From contig NZ_VYKJ01000011.1 in assembly GCF_008710095.1 (NCBI RefSeq), positions 124,001-188,000 on the forward strand: 64,000 nucleotides of DNA, in the 5' to 3' direction. Source of the DNA: Affinibrenneria salicis. Lineage in GTDB: Bacteria; Pseudomonadota; Gammaproteobacteria; Enterobacterales; Enterobacteriaceae. The notes beneath the pieces were generated by a model. The model saw only the letters and a program-made list of their open reading frames with translations. It did no database searches and was not told the DNA's origin. Made by a program: the position numbers and the translations under genes. Positions 17,345-26,587 of this stretch are shown one piece after another (the first letter of the stretch is position 1; each line of letters opens with the position of its first letter).

Positions 17345-18556
17345 TTACTCGACGGCGATCGGTTTTTCCGTCAACACGGGTTCATGCTCGCCCTGAATGG
17401 TTTTCACTTTCTGCTCCGCCGCTTGTACCGCATCGGCGTTGCCCAGCAGGCTATAAGTCAATTCAAACACCGTGCTTTGCCCCGGCTGCAGCTGTTTAAC
17501 CCGGCCCTGTTCGCGTTCAATGGTGACCGGATAAGCGTAGCTGGTGCCGGGTTCGATGCCGGTGACATAACCCTGTTTCAACGTATCGGTATTTTTCCAC
17601 AGCGTCAGCACCGGAAGCTGGCGGGTATTAAAGGCAATCGACACGCCTTTATCTCCGGCACGGTTGACCAGCGCCGCCAGGCTATTGCCTTCGTTGTCGG
17701 CGTAAGGCGTGATGTTGAACACCATTTCATCAAAGTCTTTAGTCGGTCCCTGATAGGTTTGCCACTCTTTCAGGCCGGCTTTGGCATAGTCATTAAAAGG
17801 CGAGATCTCCTTCACCGGCGCGACGAAACGGGCGCCCTGCTCCAGTATCGGCGTGCTGAAGTTGCTGTGATAAATGATCTGATAATCACGCGGGTAGTCG
17901 GCATGGTTGGTCAGCGTATCGTGTACGGTAAACGACGTGCTGCCGGGCACGTAGCGCAGTTCGGTCAAGGTCTGCAGATTGGATTTCTTAAAGCTGTTTT
18001 CTTTCAGCAGACCGCGCACCGTAATGGTGTACGGCGCTGTGTCGCTGACCTCCACTTCCACCTTAGAGGCTGGCGTGTTGCCGGCGCGGCCGTGCAGAGT
18101 GTAAAGCGTGCCGTCCTTAGTCGTGACCGGGTGCCCCGTCCATTCATAACCGCAGCGCACCATCATTTCATTAAAGCCTTCCAGCCAGCCCAAACCGTTG
18201 CGGCTTTCCAGGTTGATGGTGTTTGGGTTAACCACTTCGTCCACCGGCGAATCCCAGCCCAGCCGAACGTTCTGCCCGGTAACGTGCAAAATATCCATAC
18301 CGCGACTCGGACTCAGGGTAATGGTCAACCCATCGTTGCTGCTGATGGTGATGATTTTACTGCCTTCCTGACGGCCGCCGTGCAGAACCTTCTGCTCAAT
18401 GCTGAAGCGATGATCTTTTATCTTCAGCTTCTCGCTGTTGATTTGCCAGTTGCCTTGTTCAACACTGCCTTCAGCATCCGTCAGCACAAAGGTTTGCGCT
18501 GGAACCTGCCAGGAGACTACGGCAACTGAAATGCCCGCAATCAGTAATTTTTTCAT
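17345..18556 (-). CDS. Periplasmic DUF4432 (aldose-1-epimerase-like) protein
   Basis: Protein of 403 residues with a signal peptide (MKKLLIAGISVAVVSWQVPAQ, cleavage near residue 20), so likely periplasmic. The rest fits DUF4432, a beta-sandwich related to galactose mutarotase, with motifs LSPSRGMDILHV, GLGWLEGFNEMMVRCG and YHSNFSTP. Family members are thought to bind or epimerise sugars; the substrate is unknown. AAGGAG precedes ATG 18556, and a good CRP-like site lies about 80 bp upstream, in keeping with a carbon-source role. It is divergent from avtA. Confidence 0.8.
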   Translation of the reverse strand: MKKLLIAGISVAVVSWQVPAQTFVLTDAEGSVEQGNWQINSEKLKIKDHRFSIEQKVLHGGRQEGSKIITISSNDGLTITLSPSRGMDILHVTGQNVRLGWDSPVDEVVNPNTINLESRNGLGWLEGFNEMMVRCGYEWTGHPVTTKDGTLYTLHGRAGNTPASKVEVEVSDTAPYTITVRGLLKENSFKKSNLQTLTELRYVPGSTSFTVHDTLTNHADYPRDYQIIYHSNFSTPILEQGARFVAPVKEISPFNDYAKAGLKEWQTYQGPTKDFDEMVFNITPYADNEGNSLAALVNRAGDKGVSIAFNTRQLPVLTLWKNTDTLKQGYVTGIEPGTSYAYPVTIEREQGRVKQLQPGQSTVFELTYSLLGNADAVQAAEQKVKTIQGEHEPVLTEKPIAVE

Positions 18557-18933
18557 GCTTGACTCCTTTTTGGCTGAATTGATTTAGCTAAACATAGACC
18601 AAAGACTACAAAGCATCGACCTGGTGAAGTGTGATGGCTATCACCAGCCGGAAAAAGAGGCGCCGCTTAGCTTTTATTCATGATAAAAGATCAATTTTTA
18701 TGCATAAAAACGATAACCAGTGAGGGATAAATGTAAGATGGATCACAGAAAAAGCAGCAAAAAAAGGATCGATTCAGCTACGTCAGCAAATGGCGTCCAA
18801 CAGCGTTTTAATCGGCGAAAAACCTCATCAACAGAATAAAAAAACAGAAATTAACCTCCGGACAGATTGCGCCGCGACGGCGCTAACGCTATCGTGGCGC
18901 TTTACCGATCGTTTTCCTGATGATTAATCCACC
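18557..18933. other. Divergent promoter region, DUF4432 gene / avtA
   Basis: No coding sequence seen. It holds the CRP-like site and an AT-rich segment (about 18670-18720) expected to carry one or both promoters. Confidence 0.5.
18630..18645. promoter_or_regulatory. CRP-like binding site
   Basis: TGTGATGGCTATCACC matches the CRP consensus TGTGA-N6-TCACA in 9 of 10 informative positions. Its centre is about 81 bp upstream of the DUF4432 ATG, compatible with activation of that gene. Confidence 0.6.
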
Positions 18934-20190
18934 ATGAGCTTCTCTCTGTTCGGCAACAAATTTACCCGCCACGCTGGCATTACCCAGCTGATGGATGACC
19001 TCAACGACGGGTTACGCACTCCCGGCGCCATTATGCTGGGCGGCGGCAACCCGGCCCATATTCCCGAGATGGACAGCTATTTTCAGCAACTGTGTCAGGA
19101 AATGCTGACGCAGGGTCAGCTGACGGAGGCGCTGTGCAATTACGATGGTCCGCAGGGCAAAAATACGTTGCTGCTGGCGCTGGCCGATCTGCTGCATGAA
19201 ACCTTCGGCTGGCAGATTGGGCCACAGAATATTGCGCTGACCAACGGCAGTCAGAGTGCGTTTTTCTATTTATGCAATCTGTTCGCCGGCCGTCATGAGC
19301 AGGGACGACACAAGAAAGTGCTGTTCCCGCTGGCGCCGGAATATATTGGCTATGCCGATTCCGGGCTGGACGAGGAGATGTTCGTCTCGGTCAGGCCGCA
19401 GATCGAATTGCTGCCGGAAGGCCAGTTTAAATACCACGTCGATTTTGACCAGTTGCATATTACGCCGGATATCGGCCTGATCTGCGTCTCGCGGCCGACT
19501 AATCCGACCGGTAACGTGCTGAGCGATGAGGAGTTGCAGCGGCTGGACGCGCTGGCGCGGCAGCACAATATTCCGCTGTTGATTGATAACGCCTACGGCG
19601 TGCCCTTCCCCGGCATTACCTTCAGCCCGGCCACCCCGCACTGGAACAGTAATACGATTCTGTGCATGAGCCTGTCGAAGCTCGGTCTGCCCGGCGCCCG
19701 CTGCGGCATTATCATCGCCGAACCCGGCGTGATTTCCGCCATCAGCAATATTAACGGGATTATCAGCCTGTCGCCCGGCGGCATCGGTCCGGCCATCGCT
19801 TACGAAATGATCCGGCGCGGCGACCTGCTGCGACTGTCCGACAACGTGATTCGCCCGTTCTACCAGCAGCGGGTTAACCACACGATCGAGATCCTGCGCC
19901 GCTACCTGCCGCCGGAGCGCTGTTTAATCCATAAACCGGAAGGCGCGATTTTCCTTTGGCTGTGGCTCAAAGATCTGCCGATCACCACCGCCACGCTGTA
20001 TCAACGGTTAAAACAACGCGGCGTGTTGATGGTGCCAGGCCACTATTTCTTCCCCGGACTGGATCAGCCGTGGCGGCATGCGCAGCAGTGCCTGCGCATG
20101 AACTATGTGCCGGATCCGCAGCAAATCGAACGCGGAATCGCCATCCTGGCGGAAGAAGTTGAGCGCGCTCACACCGAAGGCGGCGCGTAA
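18934..20190 (+). CDS. avtA: Valine--pyruvate aminotransferase
   Basis: PLP-dependent class I aminotransferase, 418 residues, cytoplasmic, exchanging valine and pyruvate for 2-ketoisovalerate and alanine. The start MSFSLFGNKFTRHAGITQLM is characteristic of AvtA. SLSKLGLPGARCG contains the PLP-binding lysine (about residue 247), and SRPTNPTGNV contacts the cofactor. Length and sequence agree with the enterobacterial enzyme. Confidence 0.95.
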   Translation: MSFSLFGNKFTRHAGITQLMDDLNDGLRTPGAIMLGGGNPAHIPEMDSYFQQLCQEMLTQGQLTEALCNYDGPQGKNTLLLALADLLHETFGWQIGPQNIALTNGSQSAFFYLCNLFAGRHEQGRHKKVLFPLAPEYIGYADSGLDEEMFVSVRPQIELLPEGQFKYHVDFDQLHITPDIGLICVSRPTNPTGNVLSDEELQRLDALARQHNIPLLIDNAYGVPFPGITFSPATPHWNSNTILCMSLSKLGLPGARCGIIIAEPGVISAISNINGIISLSPGGIGPAIAYEMIRRGDLLRLSDNVIRPFYQQRVNHTIEILRRYLPPERCLIHKPEGAIFLWLWLKDLPITTATLYQRLKQRGVLMVPGHYFFPGLDQPWRHAQQCLRMNYVPDPQQIERGIAILAEEVERAHTEGGA

Positions 20191-20283
20191 CGGCATACTA
20201 TAGTCAATAAATTTCAGCGGGCGATCGGCGCCGACGCGGTTTTCTCCGCCGCGTCGCGCGGCCAGAAAAACAGAGAGGTGAGC

Positions 20284-21426
20284 ATGAGCGCCAGCCTGAT
20301 GATAAGCAACCGGCAAAGCTGGTTTGGTCACGGCACACTCAGCCGTCTCGTCCCTCTTCTGGCGTCCGATCCGCTGCCGACGCTGCTGTTCAGCTGCCGT
20401 TCATTCCTCGACGGTCCCCATTACGCGCGGCTGGCGGGCGATCTGGCGCCAAAGCTGCTGGCCACGGAAGTCATTCGCCACGAAGCCTCGCCCCAGCACA
20501 TCGATCATCTGGTAACGCGCTATCGCGGCCAGGTGCGGCGGGTGGTGGCCATCGGCGGCGGCAGCGTGCTGGACGCGGCCAAAGCCTTTGCGGCGCTCAG
20601 TCAGCATCCGCTGCCGGCGCTGCGCTATCTGGAAAAAGTGGGCGATACGCTGGTCAGCGGCGCAACCCTGCCCCTGATCGCCATCCCGACGACCGCCGGC
20701 ACCGGCAGCGAAGTCACGCAAAACGCCGTGCTGACGGATACCCGCACGCAGCGGGTAAAGGCGTCTCTGCGCCATCCCAACTTTGTGCCGCAGGTCGCGA
20801 TCCTCGACCCGGCGCTACTGAATGGCGCGCCGGACGAGGTGCTGGCCGGCTGCGGGATCGACGCCTTCACCCATCTGTTCGAGTCCTGGCTGTCGAAAAA
20901 CGCCAGCGCCTGGTCACGCCAGCTATCGCTGTGCGGCATTCGGCTGTTTCTGCAGGCGTGGCCGCACCTCAATCGTCAGGATACGCGCGGCGACCAGGCG
21001 CGCGAAGCGATGATGCAGGCCTCCTGGCTCGGTGGGTTGACGCTCAGTATGGCCGGGCTGGGGGTGATTCACGGCCTGGCCGGCGAGATCGGCGCGCTGC
21101 GCAGCTACCCGCACGGTCAGGTATGCGGCCGCCTGCTGTTGCCGTTTCTGTCGCTGCTGGCCACCAGTCAGGATGCGCATCAGCGCGCGCGGATGACCGA
21201 ACTGGCGCAGGCCGTGCTGCCGGACGGTGATCGGCAGACGCCGGAGCGGCGGTTAACCGACCTGATCACCGGGCAGTCCGTTTTTCCGTTCTGGCTGGAG
21301 CCGCTGACGATCACCGCGGCCGAGCTGCAAACCATAGTGGAAAAATCCAACAGCAAGCATTCACTGCTTGAATATTCGTCCAGCCAGCGCCGCAGCCTGA
21401 CCGAACAGGCGTTCAGCGTTAATTAA
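20284..21426 (+). CDS. Iron-containing alcohol dehydrogenase family protein
   Basis: Cytoplasmic NAD(P)-dependent dehydrogenase of about 380 residues. It has the nucleotide motif AIGGGSVLDAAK, the GTGSEVTQNAVL segment and metal-ligand regions GIDAFTHLFES, GVIHGLAGEIG and YPHGQVCG. ATG 20284 is chosen because AGAGAGG lies 6 nt upstream; an in-frame GTG at 20278 is too close to it. It converges with the LysR gene, overlapping its end by 8 bp. The aldehyde or alcohol substrate cannot be told. It is only distantly like the broken copy at 3687-4824. Confidence 0.85.
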   Translation: MSASLMISNRQSWFGHGTLSRLVPLLASDPLPTLLFSCRSFLDGPHYARLAGDLAPKLLATEVIRHEASPQHIDHLVTRYRGQVRRVVAIGGGSVLDAAKAFAALSQHPLPALRYLEKVGDTLVSGATLPLIAIPTTAGTGSEVTQNAVLTDTRTQRVKASLRHPNFVPQVAILDPALLNGAPDEVLAGCGIDAFTHLFESWLSKNASAWSRQLSLCGIRLFLQAWPHLNRQDTRGDQAREAMMQASWLGGLTLSMAGLGVIHGLAGEIGALRSYPHGQVCGRLLLPFLSLLATSQDAHQRARMTELAQAVLPDGDRQTPERRLTDLITGQSVFPFWLEPLTITAAELQTIVEKSNSKHSLLEYSSSQRRSLTEQAFSVN

Positions 21427-22345
21427 TCACACCCGGCATCATCGACAGCCGCTCAGCCAGCGCCGGCACCTGCCGCCGCAGGAAGTCGCGCAACGCGTCG
21501 ATACGCGCCCCTTTCACGCTCTGTTCCGGCCAGACAAAGTAGTAGCCATCGCCGGTCTGCACGGCCTGATCGATCGGCACAGCCAGCTCGCCGCGCTCGA
21601 TGGCCTGCAGCGTCAACACCAGATCGCCGATCGACAGACCATAACCGAGCAGCGCGGCATTGATGCCCTGCTCCAGCGAATCGAACACCTTACCCTGCTG
21701 AAGATCGACCCCGCTCAGCCCGACTCGCTCCAGCCAGCGCGCCCAGTCGCGCCTGTCGGCGGAAGGGTGGATCAGCCCCAGCCGCCGAATATTTTGCTCC
21801 AGCGACAGCTGCGACTGATATTTACCCGGCGCGCAGATCGGCACCAACCACTCGTCGAATAGCCGGACACTGCGTATACCGCCGCCAAAACGCCCGTTGC
21901 CCAGCAGGATGGCGCAGTCATAGGGTTCGGCGTAAAAATCGACCGTGTCCATATCCATCCATACGCTGCTGAGCTGCACCGCTATCTCCCGATGCGCGAC
22001 GTTAAAGCGCTCCAGCGCCGCCAGCAACCAGCGCATGGTAAGCGTCGACGGCGCTTTTATCCGCACCGCCGCCTGTTGCCGGCGCAGACGTCCGCAGGCG
22101 TCGGCGACGATGTTAAAGCCGCGCAGCAGTTCCTGAGCCAGCGCGCGACCGGCGTCGGTCAGGCGCAGACGCGGCCCATGCCGTTCGAACAGCCGGCAAC
22201 CAAGGTGCTGTTCCAGCGTTTTAACATGCCGGCTGACCGCGCTTTGCGTAATCGACAGCTGCGCCGCCGCCTGCGTGAATGACTGCGTTCTGGCCGCCAC
22301 TTCAAACGCGCGCAGCGCGTACAGCGACGGGATCCTATCCTCCAC
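21419..22345 (-). CDS. LysR-family transcriptional regulator, GcvA-like
   Basis: Regulator of 308 residues with the N-terminal winged HTH (SFTQAAAQLSITQSAVSRH, about residues 22-40) and a substrate-binding-type effector domain. The start MEDRIPSLYALRAFEVAAR resembles the GcvA/AmpR group. GTG at 22345 follows GGGGGAGA. It is divergent from a LysE-type exporter with a 166-bp shared promoter region containing a perfect 12-bp palindrome, so it probably controls that exporter in response to the exported compound. Confidence 0.88.
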   Translation of the reverse strand: MEDRIPSLYALRAFEVAARTQSFTQAAAQLSITQSAVSRHVKTLEQHLGCRLFERHGPRLRLTDAGRALAQELLRGFNIVADACGRLRRQQAAVRIKAPSTLTMRWLLAALERFNVAHREIAVQLSSVWMDMDTVDFYAEPYDCAILLGNGRFGGGIRSVRLFDEWLVPICAPGKYQSQLSLEQNIRRLGLIHPSADRRDWARWLERVGLSGVDLQQGKVFDSLEQGINAALLGYGLSIGDLVLTLQAIERGELAVPIDQAVQTGDGYYFVWPEQSVKGARIDALRDFLRRQVPALAERLSMMPGVIN

Positions 22346-22405
22346 GTTTCATCTCCCCCGAAGTTTAGCTGGCGCCCACGCAACGGCGTCATCAGAGTTG
22401 TCGGC

Positions 22406-22417
22406 TAATCATGATTA
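22406..22417. promoter_or_regulatory. Candidate LysR operator
   Basis: TAATCATGATTA is a perfect palindrome of the T-N(10-11)-A type in the shared promoter region of the LysR and LysE-family genes. It lies about 60 bp from the LysR start codon and 95 bp from the exporter's. Confidence 0.4.
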
Positions 22418-22511
22418 TAACTCATAATTAAACTCCATTTTTTCCGTTTTAATCACGCCGGATTTGCAAGGCATACTGCGCAACCTTAGCCCTCAGTATC
22501 GGTGACCCTTT

Positions 22512-23147
22512 ATGGTGAACAGCACATTATTACTGTTTTATATTTTGTCCGTTTTTCTGCTGATTATTACCCCAGGGCCGGTGATGGCGGCGGTCATTCA
22601 CAGCCGGATTCAGTACGGCGTGAAAAAGGCGGCCCTGACCGTCGCCGGCACCAATTTCGCCTCGCTGGCGCTCATGTCGCTGGCTATCGCCATCATCAGC
22701 GGCCTGTTCTCTCTCAGCGCGCTGGCGCTGCACCTTCTTAGCCTGGCCGGCTGCGGAATGATTTTTTATCTGGCTCTGAATGCGCTGCGCCGGAGCAGCG
22801 CCGACGCCGCGCCCGGCAGAGCGGCAACAGAGCGCTCCGGCTGGGGATCGTTGCTTAACGGTTTTTTCATCGGTATCGCGAATCCGAAGGATATTCTGTT
22901 TTTCGTCGCGTTTTTCCCTCAGTTTATTGCGATCACGCCGTCGTTCGCCGCCAGCGTTCTGATCCTGCTGCTGTTGTGGATAACGCTGGATCTAACGCTG
23001 TTGCTCAGCGTGGTTTTTCTGCTGCGTGGGGACGCGATTCGGCGCCGGCAGCGGCTGATCGCCGTCCTGTCAGGTCTGTGTCTGCTGCTGATCGCGTTCG
23101 CCGGGATGTATAGCTCCGTGCGCGCGCTGCTGCAGATACGGTATTAA
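22512..23147 (+). CDS. LysE/RhtB-family amino-acid exporter
   Basis: Inner-membrane exporter of 211 residues with about six helices. The N-terminal signature FLLIITPGPVMAAVIHSRIQYG and the central NGFFIGIANPKDILFFVAFFPQF are diagnostic of the LysE/RhtB family, which expels amino acids or homoserine-lactone-like molecules. The substrate is unknown. ATG 22512 follows GGTGA. The divergent LysR gene is the likely regulator. Confidence 0.88.
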   Translation: MVNSTLLLFYILSVFLLIITPGPVMAAVIHSRIQYGVKKAALTVAGTNFASLALMSLAIAIISGLFSLSALALHLLSLAGCGMIFYLALNALRRSSADAAPGRAATERSGWGSLLNGFFIGIANPKDILFFVAFFPQFIAITPSFAASVLILLLLWITLDLTLLLSVVFLLRGDAIRRRQRLIAVLSGLCLLLIAFAGMYSSVRALLQIRY

Positions 23148-23496
23148 ATCTGTGAGGTTGCTGACAACGCGGTCGCGGCGATGATAATGGGCAAGTAGCA
23201 AAGGGGCAGCGAATATCTCCCCGTATCCGCCGCCGCGCAATATGGCGCTCGGTTTACCGAGCCTCCCGCTGTCGCGGGGTCATCCGTCGGCTGTGCATCA
23301 GGTTTAGTCTCGCCGATCGTCCTGGCGGGGGTTCCGCCCACCTTCACGACCCGGCCAGGTCGGCGATGCGCGCCGCCGGGAGAGGCAGGTCATCGACCGG
23401 CCGCGGCGCTTGCCGGTCAGAATGCCGGCCGCCAAAACGCCGCGCGCTATAATCTATTCAGGTACGGCGATCCGGCGGACGGCCAACCTCGCCGGT
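23148..23496. other. Gene-free stretch after the LysE-family gene
   Basis: No supported gene. Both flanking genes end here, and no clear T-tailed hairpin was found. Confidence 0.4.
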
Positions 23497-24615
23497 TCAG
23501 GCCGCCAGTCCGCCGCCGCCTTCATAGGGCGTTTTGCCGGCGATTTTCATAATTTCCGCACCGAGAGTCACAAAGGGCGCGCGTCGACAGGCGTAGATTT
23601 GACCGCCGGCCCCGGCGCGCACCGCTTTTACCGTGTCGGTGAGCGGGTCGATAATCTCGGCCACCACTTCATCCGCGCCAACCCACTCTCCCGGCTGGCG
23701 CAGCAGCAGTAATATGCCGCTGGCGGGCGCGCTGACGATTTCCCCGGCGGAGAACGGCAGCATGACCGTTTCCCGTTCCGGGATCGCCGGCGCGCCGCCG
23801 GCGATGGCGCCGCGATACTGCAGGTAACGATAGAGACGTTCCGCATCGGCGCTGGCCAGCGCGTGGCTGACATCCTGCTGACCGCGCAGCTCAACGGTTA
23901 CCGCCATACAGCCCGGTTTAAGCTGGCGCCACGCTTCGTGGCCTGCGGCCAGCCGCCGCCAGGGCAGGCCGCAGGCCTCGTCAAACGAACCGCCGCCGCT
24001 GTCCGCGGACAGCAGCACCGTGCCGATATCCATAAAGCGCGCCAGAATGTCCGCCGCATCGCGCCAGGCCGGATCGGCATACAGATGCAGAATCGCCTGG
24101 TCGTCGCAATGCAGATCCATGACCAAATCGGCATCGCAGGCCAGCAGCAGCAATTGCCGGCGCAGCGCCGCCACCTCGCTGATCGCCGGCAGCGCGTTCA
24201 GCGCGCCGGTCATGGCGTTGCGCACCGACTGCGGATCGTTAACGACCGCCTCGACCGGCAAAGACAGTAAATGCTGACGCGTCAGCCGGGCCAGATCGGG
24301 AAAGTCGCGGTTGAAATTGCGCCCGCTGACCAGATCGAAGCGGCCCACGCCGCCGTTAAGCACGACCTGAGCCATCCCGGGCGGATTGGCCATGGGAACA
24401 ACGATGATTTCGCTCTGAATTTCGGCGCGGCGTTCCGCCTGGCTGAGTAATCTTTTAAGATAATGCAATACCAGCATGCCGGGCAGCTCATCGGCATGCA
24501 GACCGGCCTGCAGATAAATCTTTTCGCCCTCGCCGGGTCGGCCAAAATGAAAACTGGTTAATTGACGCTGCCCCCCCGGGGCGTGTTCAGGTAAATTATG
24601 GTGTTTAATTTTCAT
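23497..24615 (-). CDS. Succinylglutamate desuccinylase/aspartoacylase-family zinc deacylase
   Basis: Predicted zinc-dependent amidohydrolase of 372 residues (M14-like fold) that removes an acyl group from an N-acyl amino acid. Zinc ligands are visible in AGLHADELPG (His and Glu) and VMDLHCDD (His). The C-terminal part has the barrel-like segment seen in AstE/DoeB-type members. ATG 24615 (MKIKHHNLPEH) matches the family start, although the SD is weak. It is divergent from an Lrp/AsnC gene with only 19 bp between start codons. The neighbouring ABC and DDAH genes suggest a role in breaking down a modified arginine or related compound. Confidence 0.82.
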   Translation of the reverse strand: MKIKHHNLPEHAPGGQRQLTSFHFGRPGEGEKIYLQAGLHADELPGMLVLHYLKRLLSQAERRAEIQSEIIVVPMANPPGMAQVVLNGGVGRFDLVSGRNFNRDFPDLARLTRQHLLSLPVEAVVNDPQSVRNAMTGALNALPAISEVAALRRQLLLLACDADLVMDLHCDDQAILHLYADPAWRDAADILARFMDIGTVLLSADSGGGSFDEACGLPWRRLAAGHEAWRQLKPGCMAVTVELRGQQDVSHALASADAERLYRYLQYRGAIAGGAPAIPERETVMLPFSAGEIVSAPASGILLLLRQPGEWVGADEVVAEIIDPLTDTVKAVRAGAGGQIYACRRAPFVTLGAEIMKIAGKTPYEGGGGLAA

Positions 24616-24634
24616 CTCATTGGACGCCCTGGTT

Positions 24635-25090
24635 ATGGAAAAGAAAGCCCGGCTCGATCGAATCGACAAGAAAATCCTTGAAATACTGCGCCAGGATGGC
24701 CGCATTTCCTATCAGAAGCTGTCCGAACAGGTCAATCTGACCGCGCGTCCCTGTCTGGAACGGGTACGGGTGCTCGAACGCACCGGCGTCATTCGCGGCT
24801 ACAGCGCGATTATTGAACTGCCGGAATCGGAGCACGCGTTCGTGGTGCAGGCGCAAATCGCGCTGGCCGACCACGGTCATTCGCAGCCGGCGTTCGAACA
24901 GGAAATGCGCGAGGCTCCGGAAGTGCTGGACTGCTGGCTGGTCAGCGGCAGCTTTGATTTCCTGGTGCGCATTGGCTGCCGCAGTATGGAGCACTATCGC
25001 CAGCTGGCCGATAGCTGGCTGACCAGCAAAAAATTCCATGTGGATAAAATCGTTACCCTGACCGAGCTGCAGGCCATCAAACGCAGCTAA
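24635..25090 (+). CDS. Lrp/AsnC-family transcriptional regulator
   Basis: Regulator of 151 residues: HTH at about residues 8-52 (ISYQKLSEQVNLTARPCLER contains the helices) and a C-terminal RAM ligand-binding domain (VLDCWLVSGSFDFLVRI). ATG 24635 (MEKKARLDRID) is preferred over an in-frame TTG at 24620. Divergent from the deacylase and convergent with the ABC permease (10 bp between stops), it probably senses an amino acid handled by this cluster. Confidence 0.88.
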   Translation: MEKKARLDRIDKKILEILRQDGRISYQKLSEQVNLTARPCLERVRVLERTGVIRGYSAIIELPESEHAFVVQAQIALADHGHSQPAFEQEMREAPEVLDCWLVSGSFDFLVRIGCRSMEHYRQLADSWLTSKKFHVDKIVTLTELQAIKRS

Positions 25091-25100
25091 GCCCCGGCGA

Positions 25101-25823
25101 TCAGCTGCGGCGCAGAAACGCCAGCCAGCGCCGTTCGGCGCGGGAAAACAGAAAAATCAGCATAAAGGTGCAAACCAGATACAGCGCCGCCGCCATCAGA
25201 AACGGAATAAAGGGTGAATAGGTGGCGGCGTAGAAGGCGCGCGCCACGCCGGTGATGTCCAGCAGCGTGACGGTACTGGCCAGCGACGTCGCGTGCAGCA
25301 GAAACACCATCTCATTATTCAGCGCCGGAATACCGCGACGCAGCGTCGCCGGCAGCACCAGCCGACGAATGATCTGCCACTTGCTCATGCCGAATGCTTC
25401 GCCGGCGATCCACTCCTGGCGGGAAAAGGTCGCCATCATGCCGGCCAGCAGTTCGGCGACATAGGCGCTGGTATTGAGTACCAGCGCCAGCGTGGCGCAG
25501 AAGGTGGCGTCGCGAAACAGCAGCCAGAACGGCTGATCATTCTGCCAGCCCAACAGCACCACATCGAACTGCGACAGGCCGTAGTAAATCAGCATCAGTT
25601 GCAGATAGAGCGGCGTGCCGCGGAAAAACCAGGTCACGCAGCGGATCAGCAGAGACAGCGATCGCGGGCCGTACACCTGGCCAATCGCCATCAGCACCGC
25701 CAGCGCCATTCCGGGCACCACCGACAGCAAAAACAGCCGGGCGGTCATCGCCAGCCCGGTGGTATCCGAACCGTCTGTCCACAAAAAGGAAGGCGCCGCA
25801 TCCACTATCGTCTGCAGGTTCAT
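25101..25823 (-). CDS. Polar amino-acid ABC transporter permease (HisM-like)
   Basis: Inner-membrane permease of 240 residues with about five helices. The EAA loop is visible as AGEAFGMSKWQIIRRLVLP around residue 150. It overlaps the start of the partner permease's stop by 4 bp (ATGA), so the two are translationally coupled. It resembles HisM/ArtM of the arginine/lysine/ornithine/histidine systems. No ATP-binding subunit gene accompanies it. Confidence 0.88.
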   Translation of the reverse strand: MNLQTIVDAAPSFLWTDGSDTTGLAMTARLFLLSVVPGMALAVLMAIGQVYGPRSLSLLIRCVTWFFRGTPLYLQLMLIYYGLSQFDVVLLGWQNDQPFWLLFRDATFCATLALVLNTSAYVAELLAGMMATFSRQEWIAGEAFGMSKWQIIRRLVLPATLRRGIPALNNEMVFLLHATSLASTVTLLDITGVARAFYAATYSPFIPFLMAAALYLVCTFMLIFLFSRAERRWLAFLRRS

Positions 25824-26515
25824 GAGCGCGCCTCCTCCGACGTCAGGGAAGACAAGGCATAGCGGCGGGCAAGGCGATTAAACAGCCAGCTGGACAACGC
25901 CGTAATCAGCAGATAAATCACCGATACCAGAAAATAGAACAGGAACGGTTTCTGAGTGGCGCGCCCCGCCTGCTCCGCCAGCCACACCATATCTTCCAGC
26001 CCGAGGATCGATACCAGCGCCGAGGCCTTCATCAGCCCGAGCCAGTTATTGTTGATGCCCGGAATGGCGAAACTCAGCATCTGCGGCAGCATAATCCGGC
26101 GGAACACCTGTCCAGGCGTCATGCCGTAGGCCACCGCCGCCTCCAGTTGGCCGCGATCAACGGTCTGGAACGCGCCGCGAAAGGTTTCGGTGTAGTAAGC
26201 GCCAAACACAAAGCCGATGGCCAGCACGCCGGAAACGAAGGTATTGAAGCGAATCGAGCCGAAACCGAGCAGGCCGAGAAACCCGTTCACCAGCATTTCG
26301 CCGCCGAAAAACAGCAGCAGCATGATGACCAGCTCGGGAACGCCGCGCACCAGCGTGGTATAGCCGGTCGACAACCAGCGTAACCAGCGCGGTCCAAATA
26401 GCTTAATGACCGCGTTAATCAGACCGAGCAGCAACGCCACGACCAGCGCCATCAGCATTACGCACAGCGACAGCGCCGCGCCGCGCGCCAGTAACGGCAA
26501 ATATTCTGCTACCAT
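25820..26515 (-). CDS. Polar amino-acid ABC transporter permease (HisQ-like)
   Basis: Partner permease of 231 residues, about five helices. YTTLVRGVPELVIMLLLFFG is typical of HisQ/ArtQ proteins, and the EAA loop is AAVAYGMTPGQVFRRIMLP. It lies 72 bp downstream of the binding-protein gene in the same direction. Together with the next gene it would form the membrane channel. Confidence 0.88.
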   Translation of the reverse strand: MVAEYLPLLARGAALSLCVMLMALVVALLLGLINAVIKLFGPRWLRWLSTGYTTLVRGVPELVIMLLLFFGGEMLVNGFLGLLGFGSIRFNTFVSGVLAIGFVFGAYYTETFRGAFQTVDRGQLEAAVAYGMTPGQVFRRIMLPQMLSFAIPGINNNWLGLMKASALVSILGLEDMVWLAEQAGRATQKPFLFYFLVSVIYLLITALSSWLFNRLARRYALSSLTSEEARS

Positions 26516-26587
26516 TCTCCGCCTCCTGGACCGTTTCGACGGGTGGCGGCGGATTCAGACCGCGCACCCGGTGCCTGACGACCGGAC

